Shown one piece after another: positions 20,703-29,953 of a stretch of DNA of 64,000 nucleotides (positions within the stretch are counted from its first letter, which is position 1; every line of letters starts with the position of its first letter). Made by a program: the position numbers and the translations under genes. Location of the stretch: positions 370,913 through 434,912 of the forward strand of contig FOAY01000002.1 in the NCBI GenBank assembly GCA_900109485.1. Direction: 5' to 3'. Source of the DNA: Kosakonia sacchari. GTDB lineage: Bacteria > Pseudomonadota > Gammaproteobacteria > Enterobacterales > Enterobacteriaceae. The notes under the pieces were generated by a model. That model saw only the letters and a program-made list of their open reading frames with translations, was not told the DNA's origin and did not search any database.

Positions 20703-23060
20703 TTAAAACAGCCCCAGTTGCCCCGTAAGAAGTGTAGCAAAATCGTCGTCAATGAAAGGGAGAATTCCATCGGCGACCGGCTGTAACTGTTTACTGAGGT
20801 AGTGATCGTAATCGAGCGGCGAGCGCTGATAATCCACCGGCTCAGGGCCGCTGGTGGTCCAGACGTATTTAATGGTGCCGCGATTCTGATATTGCGCCGG
20901 GCGGCCGCGTTTGACGTTCTCTTCATCGGCCAGCCGGGCAGCGCGCACATGCGGCGGCACATTGCGCTCATACTCGCCCAGCGCGCGGCGCAGACGCTTA
21001 CGGTAGACCAGTTGCTCATCCAGTTCGCCCGCCATCAGGCTGGCGATCGTCTCCCGTACGTAATCCTGATACGGTTCGTTACGAAATACGCGCAGATAGA
21101 GCGTTTGCTGAAACTGCTGCGCCAGCGGCGTCCAGTCGGTGCGCACCGTTTCCAGCCCCTTAAACACCATGCGCTGGTTATCACCTTCCTGAATCAGCCC
21201 GGCGTAGCGTTTTTTACTGCCCTGCTCGGTGCCGCGAATGGTTGGCATCAGAAAACGGCAGAAGTGGGTTTCAAACTCCAGCTCCAGCGCGCTCTCCAGC
21301 CTCTCATTTTGCAAATGCGCCGCCCACCAGGCGTTGACGTGTTCCACCAGTGATTTACCTATGCGCGCCGCCTCTTCTTCGCTGTGCGCCTTCTTCAGCC
21401 AGACGAAGGTCGAATCGGTATCGCCGTAAATAACATCAAAGCCCTGTTCTTCAATCAGCGCTTTGGTCTGGCGCATGATCTGATGGCCGCGCATGGTGAT
21501 CGATGACGCCAGCCGGGGATCGAAAAAGCGGCACGCGCTGGTGCCGAGCACGCCGTAAAAGGCGTTCATGATGATCTTTAATGCCTGCGACAGCGGTTTA
21601 TTTCCCTGTCGTTTGGCATCATCGCGCCCGTGCCAGATTTGGCCGACAATCTCCGGCAGGCAGTGTTTCTCGCGGGAAAACCACGCGCCAAGAAAGCCTT
21701 CGGTGCTGTACGCGGGCTCCGGCTGCGCCATGCCTTCCACCAGACCGACCGGATCGATGAGAAAGGTACGGATAATCGAGGGATAAAGACTTTTGTAATC
21801 CAGCACCAGCACCGAATCGTAAAGCCCCGGACGGGAATCCATCACGTAGCCGCCTGGGCTTGCCTGCGGCGGCACACCGCCGAGATTCGGCGCCACGAAA
21901 CCTGCGCGGTGCATGCGCGGGAAATAGAGATGGCTGAAAGCGGCGACCGAACCGCCGTGCCGGTCTACCGGCAATCCGTTGACCGTGGCGCGCTCCAGCA
22001 GAAACGGCATAATCTCCGTTTTATGGAAGATGCGCGTCACCAGTTCGCAATCCTTCAGGTTATAGGTGGCGAGCGCCGGTTTATTTTCGGCGAAGCGGCG
22101 GTCGATCTCGTCCATTCGATCCCACGGGTTGTCGATGGCTTTGCCTTCGCCGAGCAGCTCCTGCGATACCGCTTCCAGCGAAAAAGAGGAGAAATTCCAG
22201 AAAGCGGACTTCAGCGCTTCGATGCCGTCGATAATCAGCCGACCAGTGGCCTGCGCGAAGAAGACGCCATTTTTAAAACCGTGCTCGCGCCACTCCAGCT
22301 CGCTGCCGCGCCGTCCAAGGGCGAGCGGCACGCGGTAACGCTCGGCGCTCTTTTGCAGTACGCGCAGATCGAACTGCACCACGTTCCAGCCGATGATGAC
22401 ATCCGGGTCGTGCGCGGCGAACCAGGCGTTGAGTTTTTCCAGCAGTTGCGGGCGGCTGGAAACATATTCCAGATCGAAATCCAGCCCCTGCGCGCTGCCG
22501 TTTTCTGGCCCCAGCATATAGACCGTGCGCTGCCCGCAGCCTTCCAGACCGATGCAGTAAAGCTCGCCGTGGCGGCTGGTTTCGATATCCAGCGACACCC
22601 ATTTCAGCGGCGGGCGATAGTGGGGATTGGGTTTGAGACGTGCATTGATCAGCGCGTCGCCCTGCGGTTCGCCATCTACCCATACCGGCGCGGTGATAAA
22701 GCGCTCCATCAGAAAGCGCTCCGGCGGGCGCACATCGGCTTCGTAGAGCGTTACGCCGCCTTCGCGCAGCAGCTTTTCCAGGCGCATCAGTTGGCGATGA
22801 GCGCGGCAATAGAGGCCGAACACAGGCTGGCGGTGGAAATCGCACAGTTCGAGCGGCGTGAGCCGCCACTGTTTTTCATTGCTTAACAGGCGGCGGGCCA
22901 TTTCCACCTGTGCGGCGGGGATAAAGGCCACCGACTCCTGCGGCGGCAGCACAACGCGCAGCGGGCCGTTATCCGTCGCCAGCCAGAATTCCACCTCGGT
23001 GCCGCCAGGGGTATCCCGCCAGTGCCGGGTTAATAAAAAGCCTTCTCGCGCCTGCGCCAC
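20703..23060 (-). CDS. polB: DNA polymerase II (SOS-inducible family B)
   Basis: Replication-restart and translesion polymerase with proofreading. The 785 residues (E. coli 783) carry exonuclease motifs LDIETS (Exo I), NVVQFD (Exo II) and YNLKDC (Exo III), and polymerase motifs DYKSLYPSI (A), KIIMNAFYG (B) and YGDTDST (C). The polymerase lies directly downstream of araBAD in the same direction. A LexA box at 23118-23133 and a TATAAT inside the araBAD terminator loop supply its own SOS-controlled promoter. Confidence 0.97.
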   Translation of the reverse strand: MAQAREGFLLTRHWRDTPGGTEVEFWLATDNGPLRVVLPPQESVAFIPAAQVEMARRLLSNEKQWRLTPLELCDFHRQPVFGLYCRAHRQLMRLEKLLREGGVTLYEADVRPPERFLMERFITAPVWVDGEPQGDALINARLKPNPHYRPPLKWVSLDIETSRHGELYCIGLEGCGQRTVYMLGPENGSAQGLDFDLEYVSSRPQLLEKLNAWFAAHDPDVIIGWNVVQFDLRVLQKSAERYRVPLALGRRGSELEWREHGFKNGVFFAQATGRLIIDGIEALKSAFWNFSSFSLEAVSQELLGEGKAIDNPWDRMDEIDRRFAENKPALATYNLKDCELVTRIFHKTEIMPFLLERATVNGLPVDRHGGSVAAFSHLYFPRMHRAGFVAPNLGGVPPQASPGGYVMDSRPGLYDSVLVLDYKSLYPSIIRTFLIDPVGLVEGMAQPEPAYSTEGFLGAWFSREKHCLPEIVGQIWHGRDDAKRQGNKPLSQALKIIMNAFYGVLGTSACRFFDPRLASSITMRGHQIMRQTKALIEEQGFDVIYGDTDSTFVWLKKAHSEEEAARIGKSLVEHVNAWWAAHLQNERLESALELEFETHFCRFLMPTIRGTEQGSKKRYAGLIQEGDNQRMVFKGLETVRTDWTPLAQQFQQTLYLRVFRNEPYQDYVRETIASLMAGELDEQLVYRKRLRRALGEYERNVPPHVRAARLADEENVKRGRPAQYQNRGTIKYVWTTSGPEPVDYQRSPLDYDHYLSKQLQPVADGILPFIDDDFATLLTGQLGLF

Positions 23061-23079
23061 AGCGTTCTCTCATAAAATA

Positions 23080-23106
23080 AAACCAGGCGAGATTATAGCC
23101 TGGTTT
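23080..23106 (-). terminator. araBAD terminator hairpin containing the polB -10
   Basis: AAACCAGGC (minus strand, 23106-23098) pairs with GCCTGGTTT (23088-23080) around a nine-base loop, followed by TATTTTATG. The loop plus flank reads TATAAT on the minus strand (23097-23092), a perfect -10, about 30 bases before the polB ATG at 23060. E. coli has the same nested arrangement as I recall it. A clear -35 at 17 bases is not seen (CAGCAT). Confidence 0.75.
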
Positions 23107-23117
23107 ATACAGTTATG

Positions 23118-23133
23118 CTGTGGTTTTATACAG
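23118..23133 (-). promoter_or_regulatory. LexA (SOS) box upstream of polB
   Basis: CTGTATAAAACCACAG fits CTG(T)-N8-(A)CAG exactly and matches the E. coli polB box as recalled. It begins at the base directly after the araD stop codon and lies upstream of the polB -10 at 23092-23097. A second copy of the left half (AACTGTATAAACC) follows 20 bases downstream. Confidence 0.85.
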
Positions 23134-23829
23134 TTATTGGCCGTAGTAAGCTTTGGCGCCGTGTTTGCGCAGGTAGTGTTTATCCAGCAACGTTTGCTGC
23201 ATGGCGGGCAGTCGCGGGTCGAGCTGGCGACAGAAGATGCCCATATACGCCACTTCTTCCAGCACAATCGCGTTATGCACCGCGTCATCGGCGTTTTTCC
23301 CCCAGGCGAAAGGCCCGTGAGAATGCACCAGTACGCCGGGCATTTGGGCGGGATCAATACCCTGTTTTTCAAAGGTTTCGACAATCACATTGCCGGTTTC
23401 CCACTCGTATTCCCCGTTGATTTCGTCATCGGTCATCTTACGGGTGCAGGGGATCTCGCCGTAAAAATAGTCCGCGTGCGTGGTGCCGGTTGCCGGAATC
23501 GGCTGGCCAGCCTGCGCCCAGATGGTGGCATGGCGGGAATGGGTATGCACGATGCCGCCAATACCAGGAAAAGCCTGGTATAACAGGCGGTGCGTTGGGG
23601 TATCTGACGACGGTTTTTTGTTGCCTTCAACCACTTCTCCGGTGGTGATATTGACGACCACCATATCGTCGGCGGTCATCACGCTGTAATCAACGCCAGA
23701 AGGTTTGATCACCAGCACGCCGCGCGCGCGATCAACCGCGCTGACATTCCCCCAGGTCAGCGTCACCAGATTGTGTTTCGGCAGCGCGAGGTTGGCTTCC
23801 AGCACCTGACGTTTAAGATCTTCGAGCAT
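23134..23829 (-). CDS. araD: L-ribulose-5-phosphate 4-epimerase
   Basis: Last step of arabinose catabolism, giving D-xylulose 5-phosphate. The 231-residue class II aldolase-fold enzyme has the zinc ligands in VHTHSRH (His95, His97) and HSHGPF (His171 region), plus KPSGVDY and the C-terminal family end. Length equals E. coli AraD. It is separated from araA by 142 bases holding REP-like palindromes. Confidence 0.96.
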   Translation of the reverse strand: MLEDLKRQVLEANLALPKHNLVTLTWGNVSAVDRARGVLVIKPSGVDYSVMTADDMVVVNITTGEVVEGNKKPSSDTPTHRLLYQAFPGIGGIVHTHSRHATIWAQAGQPIPATGTTHADYFYGEIPCTRKMTDDEINGEYEWETGNVIVETFEKQGIDPAQMPGVLVHSHGPFAWGKNADDAVHNAIVLEEVAYMGIFCRQLDPRLPAMQQTLLDKHYLRKHGAKAYYGQ

Positions 23830-23846
23830 TTCTTTCTCCTGCTATT

Positions 23847-23876
23847 GCCGGATGGCGCTACGCTTATCCGGCCTAC
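23847..23876. repeat. REP-like palindrome (first copy, araA-araD gap)
   Basis: Starts GCCGGATGGCGC and ends TTATCCGGCCTAC, a classic enterobacterial REP unit with imperfect palindrome and central mismatch. It is direct with the second unit and inverted relative to the third. Confidence 0.85.
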
Positions 23877-23889
23877 GGGATCTTGCATT

Positions 23890-23917
23890 GCCGGATGGCG
23901 CTAATGTTTATCCGGCC
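23890..23917. repeat. REP-like palindrome (second copy, araA-araD gap)
   Basis: GCCGGATGGCGCTAATG...TTATCCGGCC, same orientation as the first unit 14 bases to its left. Such units in an operon gap usually protect upstream mRNA from 3' exonucleases. Confidence 0.85.
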
Positions 23918-23931
23918 AGGGAAACCCGCAG

Positions 23932-23957
23932 GCCCGGTAAACGAAGTGCCACCGGGC
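23932..23957. repeat. GC-rich REP-like palindrome (third copy, inverted)
   Basis: GCCCGGT (23932-23938) pairs with ACCGGGC (23951-23957). Read on the minus strand it is GCCCGGTGGCAC...TTTACCGGGC, like REP units known in Klebsiella/Enterobacter. With the two units to its left it forms a small BIME. Confidence 0.7.
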
Positions 23958-23971
23958 GCGAGCATCAGGGA

Positions 23972-25474
23972 TTAGCGTTTTGAACCGTAATAGACTTCGT
24001 TCCAGCGCAGCGCATCTTTAAACGCCGGCAGGCGGGTATCGTTGTCGATGACCGTCAGTTCGATGTCATGCAGTTCGCTGAACTGGCGCATATCATCCAG
24101 CGTCAGGGCGTGGCTAAAGACGGTGTGGTGCGCGCCGCCCGCCAGGATCCAGGCTTCGGAAGCGGTCGGCAGATCCGGCTGCGCTTTCCACAGCGCATTC
24201 GCCACCGGCAGTTTCGGCAGATCGTGCGGAGTTTTGACCGCATCGACGCAGTTCACCAGCAGGCGGAAGCGATCGCCCAGATCGATCAGGCTGGCATTGA
24301 TCGCCGGTCCTGTTTTGGTTGAGAAGATCAGGCGTGCCGGATCGGCTTTGCCGCCGATACCCAGGTACTGCACATCCAGCGTCGGTTTCTCATCGAGGGC
24401 GATAGACGGGCACACTTCCAGCATGTGAGAACCCAGCACCAGGTCATTGCCTTTCTCAAAGTGGTAGGTGTAATCCTCCATAAAGGAGGTGCCACCGCTT
24501 AAACCGCCGGACATCACTTTCATGATGCGCAGCAGCGCGGCGGTCTTCCAGTCGCCTTCACCGGCAAAGCCATAGCCTTGCTGCATCAGACGCTGCACCG
24601 CCAGACCCGGCAGTTGTTTCAGACCGTGCAGATCTTCGAAGGTGGTGGTAAAGGCATGGAAACCGCCCTCCTCAAGGAAGCGTTTCAACCCCAGTTCGAT
24701 GCGCGCAGCGTCCAGCACGTTCTGGCGTTTGTCGCCGTGAACCTGTGCCGCAGGTGTCAGGCGGTAGCTGCTTTCGTATTCATCAACCAGCGCATTGATA
24801 TCGCCGTCGCTGACCGCGTTCACTACCTGCACCAGATCGCCGACGCCCCAGGTATTCACCGAGAAGCCAAACTTGATCTGCGCGGCGACTTTATCGCCGT
24901 CCGTCACCGCCACTTCACGCATGTTGTCGCCAAAGCGCACCACTTTCAGATGGCGGGTATCCTGTTTGGAAACCGCCTGACGCATCCACGCGCCAATGCG
25001 CACATGGGCATGACGATCCTGCCAGTGGCCGGTGACCACGCTGTGTTGCAGGCGCATGCGCGCGCCGATAAAGCCGAACTCGCGGCCGCCGTGCGCGGTC
25101 TGGTTCAGGTTCATAAAGTCCATATCGATGCTGTCCCACGGCAGGGACGCGTTGAACTGGGTGTGGAATTGCAGCAGCGGTTTATTGAGGATGGTCAGGC
25201 CGTTAATCCACATTTTGGCCGGAGAGAAGGTGTGCAGCCACACCACCATCCCGGCGCATTTGTCATCGTAGTTGGCGTCGCGGCAGATTGCGGTGATCTC
25301 ATCCGGCGAGGTTCCCAGCGGCTTCAGCACCAGCTTACAGGGCAGTTTCGCTTCTGCATTAAGGGCATTGACCACCTGCTCGGCATGCTTTGTCACCTGT
25401 TTCAGGGCTTCCGGGCCGTACAGGTGCTGGCTGCCAATAACGAACCATACTTCATAATTGTCGAAAATAGTCAT
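23972..25474 (-). CDS. araA: L-arabinose isomerase
   Basis: Converts L-arabinose to L-ribulose. The 500 residues match E. coli AraA in length: N-terminal [21 protein letters not shown], the metal-site blocks [14 protein letters not shown]-like ([14 protein letters not shown]) and [25 protein letters not shown], and the C-terminal [12 protein letters not shown] with metal-binding histidines. It starts 10 bases after araB. Confidence 0.97.
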   Translation of the reverse strand: MTIFDNYEVWFVIGSQHLYGPEALKQVTKHAEQVVNALNAEAKLPCKLVLKPLGTSPDEITAICRDANYDDKCAGMVVWLHTFSPAKMWINGLTILNKPLLQFHTQFNASLPWDSIDMDFMNLNQTAHGGREFGFIGARMRLQHSVVTGHWQDRHAHVRIGAWMRQAVSKQDTRHLKVVRFGDNMREVAVTDGDKVAAQIKFGFSVNTWGVGDLVQVVNAVSDGDINALVDEYESSYRLTPAAQVHGDKRQNVLDAARIELGLKRFLEEGGFHAFTTTFEDLHGLKQLPGLAVQRLMQQGYGFAGEGDWKTAALLRIMKVMSGGLSGGTSFMEDYTYHFEKGNDLVLGSHMLEVCPSIALDEKPTLDVQYLGIGGKADPARLIFSTKTGPAINASLIDLGDRFRLLVNCVDAVKTPHDLPKLPVANALWKAQPDLPTASEAWILAGGAHHTVFSHALTLDDMRQFSELHDIELTVIDNDTRLPAFKDALRWNEVYYGSKR

Positions 25475-25484
25475 GATCTTGTCC

Positions 25485-27176
25485 TTAATGAGTTAACGCG
25501 GCCTGCGAAGTTGTCGCGGCGGAAGGGAGATAGTGCTGTTCGGCGCTTTTCGCCCACTGTTGGTAGCGGCGGTAGAGCCGTTCAAACTGTGGCGCCTGCG
25601 CCGAAGGCTGTAGGGTTTTCTCAATGGCGCTGGCCATCGAGCGCTGTGCTGCCGGGATATCCGCATGCACCTCTGCCGCTACGGCGGCGAAAATCGCGGC
25701 ACCCAGCGCGCAGCACTGTTCAGAGGCCACGACCTGCAATGGGCGGTTAAGTACGTCGCAGCAGGCCTGCATCACGCCGAGGTTTTTGCGGGCAATACCG
25801 CCGAGCGCCATCACGTTATCCACGGCGATGCCCTGCTCGGTGAAGCACTCCATAATGGCGCGCGCGCCAAAGGCGGTGGCGGCGATCAGGCCGCCGAACA
25901 GCGCGGGCGCATCGGTCGCCAGATTGAGATCGGTGATCACCCCTTTCAGACGCTGGTTGGCGTTTGGCGTGCGACGGCCGTTAAACCAGTCGAGCACCAC
26001 CGGCAGATGTTCGAGCGACGGGTTTTTAACCCAGGCATCCGTCAGGGCGGGCAGCAGCTGTTTCTGCTGCGCTTTAATTTGTGCTTTCAGCTCCGGATGC
26101 TGCTGCGCCAGTTGGTCCAGCGGCCAGCCGAGGACGCGGCCAAACCAGGCATAGATATCACCAAAAGCGGATTGCCCGGCTTCAAGGCCGATAAAATCGG
26201 GCACTACGCTGCCATCCACCTGACCGCAAATCCCTTTCACCGCGCGAGTGCCGACGCTCTGCTTGTCGGCAATCAGGATGTCGCAGGTCGAGGTGCCAAT
26301 CACTTTTACCAGCGTGTTGGGCTGTGCGCCCGCGCCGACGGCGCCCATATGGCAGTCGAATGCGCCGCCTGAAATCACCACGGATTCGGAAAGTCCCAGG
26401 CGCTGCGCCCATTCGGCGGTCAGCGTGCCGACCGGCAGGTCCGCGGTGTAGGTGTCGGTAAACAGCGGCCAGCGCAGGTGTTTATTGATAATCGGATCCA
26501 GCTCGTCAAAGAAGGCTGCCGGTGGCAGGCCGCCCCAGCTTTCATGCCACAGCGATTTGTGCCCGGCGCTGCAACGTCCGCGACGAATCGCCTGCGGGCG
26601 CGTCGTTCCGGAGAGCAGGGCTGGCACCCAGTCGCACAGCTCAATCCAGGAAACGGCCGCCTGAGCGACGGCGCTGTCGGCGCGGGTGACATGCAGGATT
26701 TTGGCCCAGAACCATTCGCTGGAATAAATGCCACCAATGTAGCGTGAGTAGTCAGTTTTACCGGCGCTATGGCACAGGCGGGTGATGGCTTCTGCCTCTT
26801 CGACGGCGGTGTGATCTTTCCACAGCACAAACATGGCGTTCGGGTTGTCGGCGAACTCCGGGCGTAACGCCAGCACGCGCCCTTCCGCGTCTATTGGCGC
26901 TGGCGTTGAGCCGGTACTGTCCACGCCGATGCCTTTAATCGCTGCGCGCTGTTCGGCGCTGAGTTCAGCCAGCACGCTTTTTAGTGCGGCTTCCATCGAC
27001 TCGATGTAGTCGCGCGGATGGTGGCGAAACTGATTGTTCGGCGCATCGCAATAACGCCCCTCCTGCCAGCGCGGATACCACTCAACGCTGGTGGCGATCT
27101 CCGCCCCGGATGTGCAGTCTACCGCCAGCGCACGTACTGAATCGCTGCCGAAATCGAGGCCAATTGTGATTGCCAT
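25485..27176 (-). CDS. araB: L-ribulokinase
   Basis: Phosphorylates L-ribulose. The 563-residue FGGY-family kinase (E. coli 566) starts [20 protein letters not shown], with the phosphate loop GLDFGSDS (residues 5-12), [23 protein letters not shown] and the C-terminal [12 protein letters not shown] / EQCCALGAA blocks. The ATG at 27176 matches E. coli; the open frame runs to 27215 only through promoter DNA. It is the first gene of araBAD under the AraC/CRP promoter. Confidence 0.96.
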   Translation of the reverse strand: MAITIGLDFGSDSVRALAVDCTSGAEIATSVEWYPRWQEGRYCDAPNNQFRHHPRDYIESMEAALKSVLAELSAEQRAAIKGIGVDSTGSTPAPIDAEGRVLALRPEFADNPNAMFVLWKDHTAVEEAEAITRLCHSAGKTDYSRYIGGIYSSEWFWAKILHVTRADSAVAQAAVSWIELCDWVPALLSGTTRPQAIRRGRCSAGHKSLWHESWGGLPPAAFFDELDPIINKHLRWPLFTDTYTADLPVGTLTAEWAQRLGLSESVVISGGAFDCHMGAVGAGAQPNTLVKVIGTSTCDILIADKQSVGTRAVKGICGQVDGSVVPDFIGLEAGQSAFGDIYAWFGRVLGWPLDQLAQQHPELKAQIKAQQKQLLPALTDAWVKNPSLEHLPVVLDWFNGRRTPNANQRLKGVITDLNLATDAPALFGGLIAATAFGARAIMECFTEQGIAVDNVMALGGIARKNLGVMQACCDVLNRPLQVVASEQCCALGAAIFAAVAAEVHADIPAAQRSMASAIEKTLQPSAQAPQFERLYRRYQQWAKSAEQHYLPSAATTSQAALTH

Positions 27177-27210
27177 GTGTGTTGCTCCATGAAAAATAAC
27201 CGTTAGGAAA

Positions 27211-27240
27211 ACCATAGTGAGCGGCGCTTAAAACCGTCAG
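27211..27240 (-). promoter_or_regulatory. araBAD promoter pBAD (-35/-10)
   Basis: On the minus strand, CTGACG (27240-27235) and TATGGT (27216-27211) align with the E. coli pBAD -35 (CTGACG) and -10 (TACTGT), spacer 18. The araI2 half-site overlaps the -35 by four bases, as needed for AraC to touch sigma. Confidence 0.8.
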
Positions 27241-27274
27241 GCAGGATTCGCTAATCTTATGGATAAAAATGCTA
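27237..27274 (-). promoter_or_regulatory. AraC sites araI1 and araI2
   Basis: I1 is TAGCATTTTTATCCATA (27274-27258), identical to the recalled E. coli 17-mer. I2 is TAGCGAATCCTGCCTGA (27253-27237), differing at two positions from E. coli. Both are direct repeats separated by four bases. With arabinose AraC occupies I1-I2 and activates pBAD. Confidence 0.9.
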
Positions 27275-27284
27275 TGGCAATGCA

Positions 27285-27306
27285 AAGTGTGACGCCGTGC
27301 AAAAAT
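27285..27306. promoter_or_regulatory. CRP site between araBAD and araC
   Basis: TGTGACGCCGTGCAAA at 27288-27303 has a perfect left half and a weak right half, the same form as the E. coli ara CRP site. It serves both divergent promoters. Confidence 0.8.
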
Positions 27307-27310
27307 TCGA

Positions 27311-27348
27311 TGTGGACATTTCTGCCACCTTTATAGACACTTTCGTTA
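27311..27348 (+). promoter_or_regulatory. AraC operator araO1 (araC autoregulation)
   Basis: TGTGGACATTTCTGCC and TTATAGACACTTTCGTTA align with the two halves of E. coli araO1, which overlaps the araC promoter. Assigned by recalled similarity. Confidence 0.7.
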
Positions 27349-27470
27349 TCCCTTTTCAGCCCGTTTCAGGGCGAAAAAGAGGCGTAATTGCTTTTGTCGG
27401 GCGGGATTAATCCGTACCAGTGTGCTGTGCCTCAGGGCGGCGGGCTGCCGCAGGATGAGGGGTTTATCAA

Positions 27471-27487
27471 TATGGACAATTGGTTTC
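27471..27487 (-). promoter_or_regulatory. AraC operator araO2 (DNA-loop partner)
   Basis: The + strand reads TATGGACAATTGGTTTC, as in E. coli araO2, in the araC leader 28 bases before its ATG. The shared TATGGA element starts 213 bases from that of I1, near the roughly 210 bp E. coli loop. Confidence 0.85.
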
Positions 27488-27514
27488 CTTACCGGGTATG
27501 GGAGTATTGCGTTT

Positions 27515-28360
27515 ATGGCTGAATCACAAAACGATCCACTGTTGCCTGGGTACTCGTTTAACGCGCATCTGGTTGCGGGTTTAACGCCGATTGATTCGGA
27601 AGGCTATCTCGACTTTTTCATCGATCGGCCGCTGGGGATGAAGGGCTATATCCTCAACCTGACGGTGAAGGGAGAAGGGGTGGTGAAAAACGGCGGTAAG
27701 CAGTTTATCTGCCGCCCTGGCGATATTTTGCTGTTTCCGCCGGGGGAAATTCATCACTACGGTCGTCATCCCGATGCGTCGGAGTGGTATCACCAGTGGG
27801 TTTACTTCCGCCCGCGCGCCTACTGGCACGAATGGCTTAACTGGCCGACGTTGTTTTCCCAGACGGGATTTTTCCGTCCTGATGACGGCAATATGCACTA
27901 TTTTCGTGATCTTTTTGCGCAAATTATCGATGCCGGGCAAAGCGGCGGGCGTTACGCTGAACTGCTGGCGATCAACCTGCTGGAGCAGCTATTGCTGCGG
28001 CGCATGGAAGCGATCAACGAATCGTTGCATCCACCGCTGGATAACCGCGTGCGCGACGCTTGCCAGTACATCAGCGATCATCTGGCGGACAACCATTTTG
28101 ATATCGCCAGCGTAGCGCAACATGTTTGTCTGTCACCGTCGCGGCTGTCGCACCTTTTTCGTCAGCAACTGGGCGTGAGTGTGCTGAGCTGGCGCGAAGA
28201 TCAGCGCATTAGTCAGGCAAAATTGCTGCTTAGCACCACGAGGATGCCGATAGCCAGCGTTGGGCGCAATGTAGGCTTTGACGATCAGCTCTATTTTTCC
28301 CGGGTATTTAAAAAATGCACCGGCGCCAGCCCCAGCGAATTCCGCGCGGGGTGCGAATAA
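27515..28360 (+). CDS. araC: Arabinose operon regulator AraC
   Basis: Represses pBAD by looping without arabinose and activates it with arabinose. The 281-residue protein has the N-terminal arm and cupin-type sugar/dimer domain (residues about 1-168) and a C-terminal double helix-turn-helix ([16 protein letters not shown] and [16 protein letters not shown]). E. coli AraC has 292 residues, several relatives 281. The ATG at 27515 has GGGAG about 12 bases upstream and gives [13 protein letters not shown] as in E. coli; the open frame upstream runs through araO2. Confidence 0.96.
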   Translation: MAESQNDPLLPGYSFNAHLVAGLTPIDSEGYLDFFIDRPLGMKGYILNLTVKGEGVVKNGGKQFICRPGDILLFPPGEIHHYGRHPDASEWYHQWVYFRPRAYWHEWLNWPTLFSQTGFFRPDDGNMHYFRDLFAQIIDAGQSGGRYAELLAINLLEQLLLRRMEAINESLHPPLDNRVRDACQYISDHLADNHFDIASVAQHVCLSPSRLSHLFRQQLGVSVLSWREDQRISQAKLLLSTTRMPIASVGRNVGFDDQLYFSRVFKKCTGASPSEFRAGCE

Positions 28361-28487
28361 AACGTAAAGTTTGGCAATAAAAGGGTCGGCATTGCGACAT
28401 AACCTGTAAAACTTTCAGATAATTGAAAGGTTGACGCTCACGGAGTCGCTCCGGAGAATCCAGCCTTCATACTGGACAGGATGGGTT

Positions 28488-29258
28488 ATGGAAGCACTGC
28501 TGGAACATTTTATTACGCAATCGGCAACATACTCGCTGGCGGCCATTGCGCTGGTGGCATTTTTTGAGTCGCTGGCGCTGGTCGGGTTGATTCTGCCCGG
28601 TACGGTGATGATGGCCGGGCTGGGCGCGCTGATTGGCAGCGGCGAAGTCAATTTCTGGCAGGCGTGGCTGGCGGGCATTATCGGCTGCCTGCTGGGCGAC
28701 TGGATCTCGTTCTGGCTGGGCTGGCGCTTTAAAGCGCCGCTGCACCGCTGGTCCTTTATGAAAAAGAACAAAGCGCTGCTGGATAAGACCGAGCACGCGT
28801 TGCATCAACACAGTATGTTTACCATTCTGGTGGGGCGTTTTGTCGGGCCAACCCGTCCGCTGGTGCCGATGGTTGCAGGGATGCTCGATCTGCCGGTAGG
28901 CAAATTCCTGCCGCCGAACATTATCGGCTGCCTGCTCTGGCCGCCGTTCTATTTCCTGCCGGGTATTCTGGCTGGTGCGGCGATTGATATTCCTGCCGAT
29001 ATGCAAAGCGGCGACTTCAAATGGCTGCTGCTGCTGACCGCCGTGCTGTTGTGGCTGGCGTGCTGGCTGTGTTGGCGTCTGTGGCGTTCCGGCAAGGCGG
29101 GCGTGGATAAGTTAACCCGTTACCTGCCGCGTCCGCGTTTGCTGTTGCTGGCGCCGGGAACGCTGGTGGCGGGCGCGGCGGCTGCGGTGGGGCTGATTAA
29201 TCACCCGCTAATGCCAATGTATCTCTCGATTCTGGGGAAAGTGATCCGCGGTCACTGA
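28488..29258 (+). CDS. yabI: DedA-family membrane protein YabI
   Basis: Inner-membrane protein of the DedA/SNARE-associated family, thought to act in undecaprenyl-phosphate or lipid flipping and envelope homeostasis; the exact substrate is not certain for YabI. The 256 residues contain the family blocks [33 protein letters not shown], and [18 protein letters not shown] with the conserved Arg/Pro residues, and several hydrophobic segments. ATG at 28488 matches E. coli MQALLEHF; the frame is open from 28431 without a family match. Its stop overlaps the stop of convergent thiQ by seven bases. Confidence 0.93.
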   Translation: MEALLEHFITQSATYSLAAIALVAFFESLALVGLILPGTVMMAGLGALIGSGEVNFWQAWLAGIIGCLLGDWISFWLGWRFKAPLHRWSFMKKNKALLDKTEHALHQHSMFTILVGRFVGPTRPLVPMVAGMLDLPVGKFLPPNIIGCLLWPPFYFLPGILAGAAIDIPADMQSGDFKWLLLLTAVLLWLACWLCWRLWRSGKAGVDKLTRYLPRPRLLLLAPGTLVAGAAAAVGLINHPLMPMYLSILGKVIRGH

Positions 29259-29953
29259 CCGCGAATACCCAGTAGCGCAGAGGCCGATGATTTGCCGCTC
29301 AGCAGGTCGTCCGTTTTCCCATCCCAGGCAATGCGCCCATCGGCAACCACCAGCGAGCGTTCAGCGATGCGCGCCGCATCCTCAACGCTGTGCGAAACCA
29401 TCAACAATGTCAGTTGCTGGCGGCGGCACACCTCCTGCACCAGCGACAACATCTCCTGGCGCAGCGCCGGGTCGAGCGCGGAGAACGGCTCATCCAGCAG
29501 TAGCACCGGCTGCTCGCGCACCAGGCAGCGGGCGAGGGCGACACGCTGGCGCTGGCCGCCGGACAACTGTTCCGGCAGGCGATCCAGTAATGCTTCCAGC
29601 CCCATGGTTTCGGCGATCTGGCGCAGAGTTTGCTGCTGTTCGCTGTTTAACTTCAGCCCAGGATTGAGCCCCAGCCCAATGTTCTGCCGCACCGTGAGAT
29701 GCGTGAACAGGTTGTTCTCCTGAAACAGCATGGATACCGGGCGCTGCGACGGCGGCGTGTGGGTATGATCGTTGCCTGCAATGGTTAATGTGCCGCTCGC
29801 TGGGGTAAGAAAACCGGCAATCAGATTCAGCAAGGTGCTTTTCCCCGCGCCGCTCGGCCCGAGAATGGCTATCTGCTCGCCCGCTTTCACCGTCAGGGTG
29901 AAACGCATCGGCAGATGCTGATAAAGCCAGGTGACATCAATCAGTCTTAGCAT
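29252..29953 (-). CDS. thiQ: Thiamin ABC transporter ATP-binding protein
   Basis: Energises import of thiamin, TMP and TPP. The 233-residue ABC ATPase has Walker [10 protein letters not shown] (about 31-39), signature [12 protein letters not shown], Walker [13 protein letters not shown] and the H-loop VSHS. The ATG at 29953 (MLRLIDVTW) corresponds to E. coli; the frame begins 21 bases earlier inside thiP. It overlaps the thiP end by 17 bases and yabI by seven. Confidence 0.95.
   Translation of the reverse strand: MLRLIDVTWLYQHLPMRFTLTVKAGEQIAILGPSGAGKSTLLNLIAGFLTPASGTLTIAGNDHTHTPPSQRPVSMLFQENNLFTHLTVRQNIGLGLNPGLKLNSEQQQTLRQIAETMGLEALLDRLPEQLSGGQRQRVALARCLVREQPVLLLDEPFSALDPALRQEMLSLVQEVCRRQQLTLLMVSHSVEDAARIAERSLVVADGRIAWDGKTDDLLSGKSSASALLGIRGQ

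Noticed and set aside
21630-22886. 418-codon plus-strand frame opposite polB
   Set aside because: It lies wholly antisense to polB, whose family motifs are all intact, and its translation shows no recognisable domain. Long antisense frames are expected in GC-rich coding DNA.
23847-23957. Possible CRISPR-like repeat array between araA and araD
   Set aside because: Only three units, each an imperfect palindrome with variable sequence and no regular spacers; these are REP elements.
24578-25750. 390-codon plus-strand frame opposite araA/araB
   Set aside because: Runs across the araA-araB junction antisense to two clear genes, with no ribosome site or family match.
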